This document shows positions 42,922-52,757 of a stretch of DNA of 64,000 bases, piece by piece. Position 1 is the first letter of the stretch. Each line of letters opens with the position of its first letter. The stretch covers positions 44,704-108,703 of the forward strand of contig MGTU01000020.1 in the NCBI GenBank assembly GCA_001799615.1, given 5' to 3'. The notes beneath the pieces are model-generated. The model worked only from the letters and a program-made list of their open reading frames with translations, ran no database searches and was not told the origin of the DNA. This DNA is from Elusimicrobia bacterium GWA2_61_42 (GTDB taxonomy: Bacteria > Elusimicrobiota > Elusimicrobia > Elusimicrobiales > UBA9959). Both the position numbers and the translations under genes were made by a program.

Positions 42922-43585
42922 AGTTAAGATAGCCCTGGACGCGTCCGAGGCCCGCATCTGGCGCGGCCGCGGCATAGTCATAGACCTGTTCCGGTTCTCC
43001 AACACCATCTGCGCGCTCGTGGAAAGCGGGCGGCGCGACGTGCGCGTCTACCCGGTCCCGGCCCTGGCCCTGGCGGCCCGCGCCCGCGAGAAAGCCGCCG
43101 ACCTGTTCTCCGAGATAGACCTGGGCGTGGAGCAGTTCGACAATTCCCCGTATACGGCGCTGCACGGTTCCGACCCCTCCCGCGCGGCGCTCTCCGTGAC
43201 CAATTCCGGCTCCCCGGCCGCCGCTTCGCTGCTGCTGGCGGACGAGATCCTGGTGGGCTGCTTCGCTAATTTCCCGGCGCTGGCCGCTTACTGCCGCGAA
43301 AACCCCAAGCCGACGCTCATCGTCCCGGCCTGCCTGTTCTACGACGTCAGGCACGTCGAGGACATGATCTGCGCGCGCGCCCTGGAAAGCGAACTGGCGG
43401 GCCGCGACGCCTTCCCCGCGGCGCTCGAAGAGATCCACGCCAGCGGCCGGGTGCTGGACTTCATGACTTTCAGGCCCGAGACCGGCAAGCGGGATATGGA
43501 GCTGGTGCTCCGCAAGGGCTATATGAAAGCCGTGCCCAGGATAAAGTTCCGGGCCGGCGCGGGCATAGTGGAGAACGCCGTATGA
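42887..43585 (+). CDS. ComB-like 2-phosphosulfolactate phosphatase family protein
   Basis: A 232-residue protein matching the ComB fold: VIDLFRFSNTICALVESG corresponds to the usual D-x-x-R-x-S/T-T segment, FDNSPYT to the GNSP segment and VTNSGSPAA to the TTNGTRA segment. These motifs are diverged, so the substrate may not be phosphosulfolactate. It overlaps the upstream lipoprotein gene by 35 nt and queC by 4 nt. No other coenzyme M genes are visible. Confidence 0.6.
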   Translation: MSHPPPPLPQNEVKIALDASEARIWRGRGIVIDLFRFSNTICALVESGRRDVRVYPVPALALAARAREKAADLFSEIDLGVEQFDNSPYTALHGSDPSRAALSVTNSGSPAAASLLLADEILVGCFANFPALAAYCRENPKPTLIVPACLFYDVRHVEDMICARALESELAGRDAFPAALEEIHASGRVLDFMTFRPETGKRDMELVLRKGYMKAVPRIKFRAGAGIVENAV

Positions 43586-44262
43586 AGAAAAAAGCCGTGG
43601 TCCTTTTTTCCGGCGGGCTGGATTCCACCACCGCGCTGTGCTGGGCGCTTGCGAAGGGCTACGACTGCCTGGCGGTTTCCTTCGACTACGGCCAGCGCCA
43701 CGGCCGGGAGAACGCGGCCGCCCGCGCCATCGCCCGGCGCCTGAAAGTCAGGCTTTACGAGATAAAACTGGCGTTCCCCTGGTTCGCCTCCTGTTCCCTG
43801 GTGAATAAAAAAATGAAGCTGCCCGACGTGGCGGCGGCCGGGATCGGCGCCAAAGGGGCCATCCCTTCCACTTACGTGCCGGGCCGCAACCTGGTCTTCG
43901 CCTCGGCCGGTTTCTCGCTGGCGGACGCTGAGGGCGCCGCGGCCGTGGTGCTGGGGCCCAACGTGGTGGACTATTCCGGCTACCCCGACTGCCGCCCCGA
44001 ATTCTACCGCGCGCTGGAGAAGGCCGCCGCCTACGGCACGCGCAGCGGGGCCGGCGGCAGAAAGATAAAGCTCCTTACCCCGCTGATAAAGCTGAGCAAG
44101 GCCGGCATAGCGCGCCTGGGCGTAAAGCTGGGCGCTCCCCTCGAACTTACCTGGTCCTGCTACCGGGGCGGCCGCCTGCCCTGCGGGCGCTGCGATTCCT
44201 GCAAGCTGCGCGCCAGAGGCTTCGCGGAGGCCGGCTTCCCCGACCCCGCGGCGAAAAAATGA
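43582..44262 (+). CDS. queC: 7-cyano-7-deazaguanine synthase QueC
   Basis: A 226-residue ATP-dependent enzyme making preQ0 for queuosine or other deazapurine modification. The PP-loop SGGLDS is at 10-15; the zinc site has Cys in SCYRGG, CGRC and DSCKL. STYVPGRNLVF is the family signature. It overlaps queE by 4 nt. Confidence 0.95.
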   Translation: MKKKAVVLFSGGLDSTTALCWALAKGYDCLAVSFDYGQRHGRENAAARAIARRLKVRLYEIKLAFPWFASCSLVNKKMKLPDVAAAGIGAKGAIPSTYVPGRNLVFASAGFSLADAEGAAAVVLGPNVVDYSGYPDCRPEFYRALEKAAAYGTRSGAGGRKIKLLTPLIKLSKAGIARLGVKLGAPLELTWSCYRGGRLPCGRCDSCKLRARGFAEAGFPDPAAKK

Positions 44263-44963
44263 AAACTTTGACGGCCCCGGTGGCTGACATCTTCTGCTCT
44301 CTCCAGGGGGAGGGGCTTTACGCCGGGCAGCGGCAGGTCTTCCTGCGGTTCGCGGGCTGCAACCTGGCTTGCTCCTATTGCGACGAGCCCGCCGCGCTGG
44401 ACGGGGCGGCCGCGCTTTGGCTGCCGGCCGCGCGGACCGCGGCTTTGGTGATAAAGCTGGCCCGGGCGAAAAAGGCCAAAGCCGTGTCCCTTACCGGGGG
44501 CGAGCCGCTGCTGCAGTGGCGGTTCATAAAGGTCCTGGCCCCGGCGCTTAAGCGCGCCGGCCTGGCTTTGCACCTGGAGACCAACGGCGTGCTGCACCGC
44601 GAGCTGGGCCGGGTGAAAGGCCTGCTGGACGTTATAGCGATGGACATCAAACTGCCCTCTTCCACCGGTCAGAAGGGGTATTGGGCCGAGCATAGGAAGT
44701 TTCTGGCCGCGGCCCCCGGCAAGACTTTTATAAAGACGGTGCTCTCTTCCAAAACGAAACTGGCGGATATTAAAAAAGCCGTGGACCTGGCCGCCTCGGT
44801 GTGCCCTTCCGCGCCTTTCTTCCTGCAGCCGGCCACCGCGAGGCGGGGCGGGGTAAAGCGGCCTTCCGCCAAATTGGTGCGGGAGGCCTGCTGCCTGGCC
44901 GCCGAAAAACTGAGCCAGGTAAAAGTTCTGCCGCAGCAGCACCCCGTCTGGGGAATAAAATAG
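44259..44963 (+). CDS. queE: 7-carboxy-7-deazaguanine synthase QueE (radical SAM)
   Basis: A 234-residue radical SAM enzyme that makes the substrate of QueC. The cluster-binding CNLACSYC (Cys34, 38, 41), the N-terminal FCSLQGEGLYAGQRQVFLR (I note SLQGEG) and LTGGEPLLQ are diagnostic. queD and the later genes queF, queA and tgt are not in the window. Confidence 0.95.
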   Translation: MKTLTAPVADIFCSLQGEGLYAGQRQVFLRFAGCNLACSYCDEPAALDGAAALWLPAARTAALVIKLARAKKAKAVSLTGGEPLLQWRFIKVLAPALKRAGLALHLETNGVLHRELGRVKGLLDVIAMDIKLPSSTGQKGYWAEHRKFLAAAPGKTFIKTVLSSKTKLADIKKAVDLAASVCPSAPFFLQPATARRGGVKRPSAKLVREACCLAAEKLSQVKVLPQQHPVWGIK

Positions 44964-44978
44964 CGGATCGGAGGGTAT

Positions 44979-45284
44979 ATGGGGGAAGGAACATTTCTTG
45001 TGGATTGCCCGTGCTGCAAAGCGCGCATTGAAGTGGACAGACAGAACGGCAAGGTGCTGCGGCACTGGGATAAGCCGGAGGTCAAGGAAGGCACGGACCC
45101 CATGCAGGAAGCCTTTAAGAAAATGAAGGCCGACAAAAGCCGCCTTGATGACTATTTCACCAATGCGGGGAAATCCATGGAAGAAAAGAAGAAAGAGCTG
45201 GAGGAGAAGTTTAAGCAGGAAAAGAAGCGCATTGAGGATTCAGGCGATACCTCAAAGCCGCTAAATCCTATGGATTTGGACTGA
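44979..45284 (+). CDS. Small zinc-ribbon/coiled-coil protein, unknown function
   Basis: A 101-residue protein. CPCC near the N-terminus resembles half of a zinc ribbon; residues 50-90 are highly charged (Lys/Glu) helix. It follows queE by 15 nt. No family recognised. Confidence 0.65.
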   Translation: MGEGTFLVDCPCCKARIEVDRQNGKVLRHWDKPEVKEGTDPMQEAFKKMKADKSRLDDYFTNAGKSMEEKKKELEEKFKQEKKRIEDSGDTSKPLNPMDLD

Positions 45285-45285
45285 T

Positions 45286-45307
45286 ATAATATAGATATCT
45301 ATATTAT
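45286..45307. repeat. 22-bp perfect AT-only palindrome with -10-like arms
   Basis: The half-site ATAATATAGAT is followed immediately by its exact inverse complement. It contains only two G/C pairs, in a GC-rich region, and begins just after the stop codon at 45284. It could be an operator or a two-way promoter element. Confidence 0.6.
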
Positions 45308-45400
45308 CCATTTAATTTTAAAAGACATCCCTGAAAATAACTCCGCGTTTATAGGTCCGCGCGCGCGGGTACATTAGCCCGGTCGTTTAAATTGCCCTTA

Positions 45401-45428
45401 GGGCCCATTTTCTTATGGGTCCTTTTTT
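45401..45428 (+). terminator. Intrinsic terminator
   Basis: GGGCCCAT (45401-45408), 6-nt loop, ATGGGTCC (45415-45422), then six T. The stem contains one G-T pair. It ends the queC-queE transcript before the phospholipase D gene. Confidence 0.82.
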
Positions 45429-45452
45429 CTTGCTTTTGGGTCTTTACGGCCC

Positions 45453-45481
45453 TTTAAGAAAAGCCGCCGGCGCCGTATACT
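45453..45481 (+). promoter_or_regulatory. Promoter of the phospholipase D gene (leaderless type)
   Basis: TTTAAG (45453-45458), 17-nt spacer, TATACT (45476-45481), then only 6 nt to the ATG. No Shine-Dalgarno sequence. Confidence 0.6.
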
Positions 45482-45487
45482 ATAACC

Positions 45488-47095
45488 ATGACAAACAAAA
45501 AACTCGCCCTCTCACTCTTGGTTTCGTGTGTCATGCTTCCCCAGTTCTCCGGCGCGCAGACCGTCTCCCCGGCCGCCGCTGACACCAGGATAGAGGAATT
45601 CAGCGGTAAAATTACCACGACCGCCCAGGCGCTCGGGGGACTCGCTTATGAAAGCGCCCCGGTGCAGGCCGGCGATATCCCGACCCCGCAGCCCGACAGG
45701 GCCGCTCCCCAGGATTTCACCGGGCCCGAGCCCGTTTCCTACGCCGGCACCGCCGTCACCATCTGGCACGCCCTCGGCACGCAGATCTCCGACCTCGGCT
45801 GGTTCCCCGGCACGGGCGCCCCTTCCTTCGAAGCGATCTCCGAGCGCGTGATAAAGGCTTCCAAGTCTAAAGCTTTCCCCGCCCGCCAGGCCGGCCAGCC
45901 CTCCCTGTTCACCGACTCCGGCTTCATAGCCGAGTTCGAGCAGGCGACCGGCGCCAGGTTCGCTTCCGGCAACTATACCCGGTTCCTTATAGACGGCCCG
46001 CAGTCCTTCCAGGCCAAGGACGCCATGATCAAGGGCGCCAAGAAGAGCCTGCTGATCTCCAGCTGGGCTTTTTACGACGACACCACCGGCTATGAGGCCG
46101 CCCGGATGCTGATAGCCAAGCACAAAGAAGGCGTCACCGTGCAGATCATGATAGACGACACGGTGGCCTCCAGCCACGGCAAGAAAGTAGTGAAAATGAT
46201 GCAGGACGCCGGCCTGGAGATCCTTCGCCACACCGACCTGGACCGCTCCGGCGACATCTGGCACGTGAAGGTGATGATAGCCGACGACAAGTACGCGATC
46301 GCCGGCGGCATGAATTTCGGCGACGTCTACTCCCACAAGGCCGGCACCGTCCTGTGGCGCGATACCGACGTGCTCTTCTCCGGGCCCGCGGTCGCGGAAG
46401 CCAAGATCCTGCTCGGCAACGTCTGGAATAAACAGGTGGCCGCCAAAAAGCTCGGCTACAAATCGGTCGACGTGCGCGGCCTGCAGAACGCCGACTACGA
46501 GGGCGGCAATGCCCGCGTGGCGGTGGTGCTCCAGAACCCCCCCAAGACCTCCCCGATACTGGTCAGCATCATCAAGGCCATGTACGGCGCCACCCGGAAC
46601 ATCAACATAGAGAACGCCTACTTCGTGGCCATCCCGGCCGTCACCCAGGCCGTGCTCGAGGCCCGCGCCCGCGGCGTCGAGGTCAACATCCTTACCAATT
46701 CCAAAGAGAGCATCGACGCGGAAGGCAAGCCGATAGTGGACGCGATGGCCAAGTGCCTCATCCCGCTGCAGCAGTCCGGGGTCAACATCTATCTCAAGCA
46801 GGGCACCTTGCAGACGCTGCATTCCAAGTTCATGACCGTGGACGGCGAGTTCGCCGACATCGGGTCCTACAACCTGCATCCCCGCGGCGAGCGCATCGAC
46901 ACCGAAGTGAACGTGAACATCCTTGACCGCGCTTCCGTGGCCAAGCTGGACGCCGCCTTCGCCCGCGACATCGCGGCCGCCAAGAAGATCAACTCCCCCG
47001 CGGAGCTCGAAACGAAGCCCGGCCTGGTCTCGCAGATCATGTCGCAGTTCTTCTACGCGCAGCTTTCGGCCAGGCCCCAGGCCGGCCAGGAATAA
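45488..47095 (+). CDS. Exported phospholipase D-family protein
   Basis: A 535-residue protein with a signal peptide (1-23, cleaved near SGA-QTV) and two HxKxxxxD motifs: HVKVMIAD from His259 and HSKFMTVD from His445. The GGMNFGD and GSYNLHPR segments after each motif match cardiolipin-synthase-like members. It could hydrolyse or transfer phospholipid head groups in the envelope. It has its own promoter and terminator. Confidence 0.9.
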   Translation: MTNKKLALSLLVSCVMLPQFSGAQTVSPAAADTRIEEFSGKITTTAQALGGLAYESAPVQAGDIPTPQPDRAAPQDFTGPEPVSYAGTAVTIWHALGTQISDLGWFPGTGAPSFEAISERVIKASKSKAFPARQAGQPSLFTDSGFIAEFEQATGARFASGNYTRFLIDGPQSFQAKDAMIKGAKKSLLISSWAFYDDTTGYEAARMLIAKHKEGVTVQIMIDDTVASSHGKKVVKMMQDAGLEILRHTDLDRSGDIWHVKVMIADDKYAIAGGMNFGDVYSHKAGTVLWRDTDVLFSGPAVAEAKILLGNVWNKQVAAKKLGYKSVDVRGLQNADYEGGNARVAVVLQNPPKTSPILVSIIKAMYGATRNINIENAYFVAIPAVTQAVLEARARGVEVNILTNSKESIDAEGKPIVDAMAKCLIPLQQSGVNIYLKQGTLQTLHSKFMTVDGEFADIGSYNLHPRGERIDTEVNVNILDRASVAKLDAAFARDIAAAKKINSPAELETKPGLVSQIMSQFFYAQLSARPQAGQE

Positions 47096-47118
47096 GACGC
47101 CGCAGCCAGGGCGGAACC

Positions 47119-47153
47119 GGAAAGCCCGGGGCGAAAGCCCCGGGCTTCCTTTT
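47119..47153 (+). terminator. Intrinsic terminator of the phospholipase D gene
   Basis: GGAAAGCCCGGGGC (47119-47132), GAAA loop, GCCCCGGGCTTCC (47137-47149), then TTTT. Confidence 0.9.
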
Positions 47154-47203
47154 GCCCGGTTCTTATGGTAAAAAAACTCCAAAAAAACTAAAATATACAC
47201 TGC

Positions 47204-47745
47204 ATGCATAAGGATATCGAAGAAGTCCTGATCTCCCGCGCCGAACTGGAGGCGGGGGTTAAAAAGCTGGGCGAGCGGATCTCCGCCGACTACGCGGGCC
47301 GCTGCGTCACCCTGGTCGGGGTGCTGAAGGGCTGCGTGCTCTTCATGTCCGACCTGGCCAAGAACATCTCCACGGACGCGCGCCTGGATTTCATGATGCT
47401 TTCTTCGTACTCCGGCGCGCATTCCACCGGCGTGGTGCGCATCCTGCTCGACCTCAAGGAGAGCATAGAGGACTGCGACGTGCTGATCGTCGAGGACATA
47501 GTGGATTCCGGCCTGACGATGGAATACATGCTGCAGAACCTGAAAACCCGCAGGCCCAGGTCGCTGGAGGTCTGCACGCTGCTGGACAAGCCCAGCCGCC
47601 GCAAGGCCCATGTGCCGATAAAGTACTCGGGCTTCACCATCGAGGACAAGTTCGTAGTCGGTTACGGGCTGGACTACAACGGTATCTACCGCAATCTCCC
47701 GTACGTAGGCGTGCTGAAAAAGTCCGCCATAGAAGGAAACAACCC

Positions 47746-47755
<10 letters not shown>
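47204..47755 (+). CDS. hpt: Hypoxanthine phosphoribosyltransferase
   Basis: A 183-residue purine-salvage enzyme. The PRPP loop LIVEDIVDSGLTM and the N-terminal LVGVLKGCVLFMSDL are diagnostic. AT-rich sequence (AATATA) lies 6 nt before the ATG and there is no ribosome site. It overlaps ftsH by 10 nt, a common arrangement. Confidence 0.95.
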
Positions 47756-49554
<1,799 letters not shown>

Positions 49555-49568
49555 GGAACGGGGGACAT

Positions 49569-50420
49569 TTGTACCTGCATTATATCCGGGCCCTGGCCGA
49601 CATACTGGCCGTTTATTACATCGTCTACAGGCTTATCCTGCTGCTGAAGGGCACCCGCGCCATGCAGGTAGTCTGGGGCGTGTTCATCCTGGCCCTGGTC
49701 ACCGCCGTGGCGCGCTACCTGCACCTGGGCGCCACCGTCTGGCTGATGCAGCAGTTCTGGGTGGCCGGCATCGTGCTGCTGATCGTGGTGTTTCAGCCGG
49801 AGATCCGCTTCGCCCTGGCCAACATCGGCTCCAACCCGCTGGGCCGCATGATGGTGTCGGCCGAGTACCGCTTTATCGGCGAGATGATGGAGGCCGTGCG
49901 CTCGGCCGCCGCGGAGAAGATGGGCATGCTGATAGTGCTGGAGCAGGACATGGCCCTGCGCGACATCGTGGACACCGGCGTGCGGATCAACGCCGAGGTT
50001 TCCAAGGAAATACTGCTTACCGTTTTTCACGAGAACACCATCCTGCACGACGGGGCGGCCGTCATCGCCAATAACCGGCTGGTGGCCGCCGGCTGCATCC
50101 TGCCGCTGACCGAGCAGCAGGAGCTTTCAAAGATCCTGGGCATGCGGCACCGGGCCGCGCTGGGCCTGAGCGAAGTGGCCGACGCCATCATCATCATAGT
50201 GTCCGAGGAGACGGGCATGCTGTCCGTGGCCCGCAACGGCAAGCTGCAGCAGGCCGTGGACCCCAAGGACCTCGAGGCGATGCTTTACCAGCTGTACCGG
50301 TCCAAGGCGGAAAAAACGCTGCTCAGAAAGTCCGCCAGGCCTGAAGCGCCCCCCGCGGCCCAGCAGCCCGCGCCGCCCGCCCAAACCCCGCCCCCGGCCC
50401 AGGATGGAGCCAAGGTATGA
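49569..50420 (+). CDS. cdaA: Membrane diadenylate cyclase CdaA
   Basis: A 283-residue enzyme that makes c-di-AMP from two ATP. Three N-terminal helices (about 8-75) and the DAC domain with Asp161-Gly-Ala (LHDGAAVI) and Arg193-His-Arg (GMRHRAALG), both required motifs. A Pro/Ala tail ends it. The start is TTG with GGGGGA just upstream. It overlaps the CdaR-like microprotein gene (ATGA). Confidence 0.94.
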   Translation: MYLHYIRALADILAVYYIVYRLILLLKGTRAMQVVWGVFILALVTAVARYLHLGATVWLMQQFWVAGIVLLIVVFQPEIRFALANIGSNPLGRMMVSAEYRFIGEMMEAVRSAAAEKMGMLIVLEQDMALRDIVDTGVRINAEVSKEILLTVFHENTILHDGAAVIANNRLVAAGCILPLTEQQELSKILGMRHRAALGLSEVADAIIIIVSEETGMLSVARNGKLQQAVDPKDLEAMLYQLYRSKAEKTLLRKSARPEAPPAAQQPAPPAQTPPPAQDGAKV

Positions 50421-50515
50421 ACATCCCCGAACTTTTTACCCGCAACTGGCAGATAAAGATCCTGTCTTTGATCATAGCGATGCTGATCTGGTACTTTATA
50501 ACCAGCGGCGTCTGA
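50417..50515 (+). CDS. 32-residue CdaR/YbbR-like membrane microprotein
   Basis: Reads MNIPELFTRNWQIKIL followed by a hydrophobic helix ending WYFITSGV and a stop. This matches the N-terminal membrane anchor of CdaR (YbbR), the regulator encoded after cdaA in many bacteria. No YbbR repeats follow in any frame; a terminator comes next. ATGA coupling to cdaA indicates it is translated with it. A partner of CdaA is a fair inference; whether it is an evolved mini-CdaR or a remnant is open. Confidence 0.65.
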   Translation: MNIPELFTRNWQIKILSLIIAMLIWYFITSGV

Positions 50516-50544
50516 ACCCTCTCCCCTCAGGCCCTTTTTGCCTA

Positions 50545-50575
50545 GGTCCAAAAACACCGCGTTCTTGGGCCTTTT
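50545..50575 (+). terminator. Intrinsic terminator after cdaA
   Basis: GGTCCAA (50545-50551), 13-nt loop, TTGGGCC (50565-50571), then TTTT. One T-G pair in the stem. Confidence 0.65.
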
Positions 50576-50628
50576 GGCTCTTATATCGCGCCCGCTTTAC
50601 GGGCATAATATAGATATAGGACGACCAA

Positions 50629-51744
50629 ATGAATAAAAAAACCCCGCTGCTGGCTTCTCTCGTTTTTTTCCTGCCTTTCCTTTCGCTTTCAGCCCTGGAC
50701 CTGCGGCTGCCTGAAGAACCTTCCTCCGTGGAAGTTCCCGCCGTGCCGGCCGCGGTCCCCGACCTCGACGCGCTGAAGGCGGAGTACCAGGAGATCTATT
50801 CGGCTCTTAAAGTTTATTCCAGCGTGGCCTACGTGTCCCCGCAGAACAGTCCCGAATTTATCGAAGCTTCGGTCTCGGGCCAGTACCTGCGCGCCCGGCT
50901 CGAAAGCCTGGGCCGCGGCATAAGCCGCCAGTCCGGCGCCGCCTACGCGGGCGAAACCGGCCGCAAGCGGGGCGAGGTTTCGTTCAGGGTGGTGAGCGAG
51001 CTTAACGACGTGTTCGGTTTTTACACCCAGGCCGCCATGAGCGGGGCGGAGACCCGCGGCGTGCCCATAAAAGCCGGCTACTGCCAGATAAATTACGTAA
51101 AGAACAACGTGCCTTTCCTGGTGCAGTCCGACGGCTTCCTGAAAAAAGGCGAAGTCATCCTTACTTTCGACGACGGCCCCGGCCCGCTGACCGAGGAGGT
51201 TTCCGCCGCGATGAAGGCCGCGAAGGCCCCCTCGGTGTTCTTCGTGCTGGGCTCCAAGATGGGCGTCAACGGGAAAGCCCTGGTAAAGAAAACGGCCGAG
51301 GACGGCCACGCGGTGGCCGTGCACGGCTACCACCACGCCACCGAAGCCGGCAAGCCCTTTACTTCCCTTTCAACCGCCGAGACTTTGCGGCAGCTGGGCG
51401 GCGTGAGCGCGTCCATAACGGCCGCCGCCGGCCAAAAACCCGGTTTCTTCAGGCCGCCCTACGGCATCATCTCGGTGGAGGCGCTGAAGGCCATAGATTC
51501 GGAGCTCGGCCTGGTGCCGGTGGGCTGGACCATCGACACGCTCGACTGGTCCACCAAGGACCCCGACGAACTTTTCGAGAAGACAGTCGCGCTGATCGCG
51601 CAGCGCGGCAAAGGCATCGTGCTGATGCACGACATCCACGCGCAGAGCCGCACCGCTTCCAAGCGGCTTGTGAAATGGCTGGCCGAGAACGGCTATACGG
51701 TGGTTTCTCCCGAGAGGATGACGAAGGCTTACAGGGGGGAATAA
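50629..51744 (+). CDS. Exported polysaccharide deacetylase (NodB domain)
   Basis: A 371-residue protein with a signal peptide (1-22). Residues 45-165 are a helical region of unknown role; the NodB homology domain follows. Its motifs are TFDDGP (catalytic Asp181, metal Asp182), HGYHH (His232, His236), RPPYG, DTLDW and LMHDIH. It would remove N-acetyl groups from peptidoglycan or another glycan. An AGGA site lies before the ATG and a CATAATATAGAT element upstream may be the -10. It converges with the glycan cluster. Confidence 0.92.
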   Translation: MNKKTPLLASLVFFLPFLSLSALDLRLPEEPSSVEVPAVPAAVPDLDALKAEYQEIYSALKVYSSVAYVSPQNSPEFIEASVSGQYLRARLESLGRGISRQSGAAYAGETGRKRGEVSFRVVSELNDVFGFYTQAAMSGAETRGVPIKAGYCQINYVKNNVPFLVQSDGFLKKGEVILTFDDGPGPLTEEVSAAMKAAKAPSVFFVLGSKMGVNGKALVKKTAEDGHAVAVHGYHHATEAGKPFTSLSTAETLRQLGGVSASITAAAGQKPGFFRPPYGIISVEALKAIDSELGLVPVGWTIDTLDWSTKDPDELFEKTVALIAQRGKGIVLMHDIHAQSRTASKRLVKWLAENGYTVVSPERMTKAYRGE

Positions 51745-51754
51745 GGCGGGCGGT

Positions 51755-52741
51755 TCACAGTTCCAGTTTTTTGACCCAGGCTTCGGCCTCGGCCATGGCG
51801 GCGTCCCCTGCGGGCGCCGCTTTTCTTTTAAGGCCGTACAGCGCGCGCAGCAGGGACAGCGCCGGGCGCGGCAGGAAGGTGCCGGCCAGCAGCTTGAGGA
51901 AAGCGGGCCCGCGCGACGCGGTTTTGAACAGGTAGGCCCGGGCCTTGCCCGGTTGCAGGTTCTTCAGGTAGACCTCGGCCTGTTTTAAATAAACATAATC
52001 CCTGAGCTCCCTTTCGGCCTCCGGGCCGGCGGCCGCCGTCTCCAGCGCCTTGTGAAAGTCGGCTACGCCGTCGTCCCATTTCAGCGTAAGGCTGGCCGGG
52101 TTGGCGGAGAGGGCGTGGATGCGGTACACCGACAGCGGTTCCGCCAGGTAGTCCGCTTCCCAGTCGCGCAGGATCTTCACGTACAGCTCCATGTCCTCCA
52201 GGTGGCTCATGTCCGTCCTGAAAGGCCCAGTCTTTGCCAGGACCGCCTTTTTGAAGGCCACGTTGGTGGTGACATAGGGCAGCCACTTGTCGGAGATGGC
52301 CATGTGGGGGGGAAGTTTGCCGCGCGGCACGGCGCGCCGCTCGTCGAAGAATTTCCCGGTCAGGCGGCCGTCGCGCAGGACGTAGCCGTTGGAAAAGATA
52401 AAGCCGGCCGCGGGATTTTTCTTTATCAGCTCCGCGAATTTCTCCAGGCGCCGCGGCAGCCAGAGATCGTCGGCGTCGAGAAAAGTAATGTAGTCTCCCG
52501 CGGCTTGCTCCATGGCGTAGTTGCGGCAGCCGCCCTGGCGGCGGTTAACCTCGAAGCGCGTGAAGTGCCAGCCGCGCCGGCCGGCGAACTCGGCGAAGAC
52601 TTCGGGCGTGGCGTCCGTGGAGCCGTCGTCGATGATATAGGCCTCGTAGTCGGCGAAGGTCTGCGCGTCCAGGCTTTTGAGGGTCTGGCGCAGCAGGGCC
52701 GCGCGGTTGTACGAGGGGATGATGACTGTAAATAGGGGCAT
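51755..52741 (-). CDS. Family 2 glycosyltransferase
   Basis: A 328-residue GT-A enzyme. FTVIIPSYNRAALLRQTLKSLDAQTF (key part IPSYNR), IIDDGSTDAT and FLDADDLWLPRRLE carry the nucleotide-sugar and DxD metal sites. The C-terminal 60 residues are basic and amphipathic, suited to membrane contact. It is the last gene of the minus-strand glycan cluster, 16 nt after the GT4 gene. Confidence 0.9.
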   Translation of the reverse strand: MPLFTVIIPSYNRAALLRQTLKSLDAQTFADYEAYIIDDGSTDATPEVFAEFAGRRGWHFTRFEVNRRQGGCRNYAMEQAAGDYITFLDADDLWLPRRLEKFAELIKKNPAAGFIFSNGYVLRDGRLTGKFFDERRAVPRGKLPPHMAISDKWLPYVTTNVAFKKAVLAKTGPFRTDMSHLEDMELYVKILRDWEADYLAEPLSVYRIHALSANPASLTLKWDDGVADFHKALETAAAGPEAERELRDYVYLKQAEVYLKNLQPGKARAYLFKTASRGPAFLKLLAGTFLPRPALSLLRALYGLKRKAAPAGDAAMAEAEAWVKKLEL

Positions 52742-52757
52742 TTTTTCCGTTCGTCCC

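Noticed and set aside
45512..47611. A 699-codon open frame on the minus strand
   Set aside because: It lies opposite the phospholipase D and hpt genes, which have full motifs. Long antisense frames are common in GC-rich codon patterns, and this one has no domain or ribosome site.
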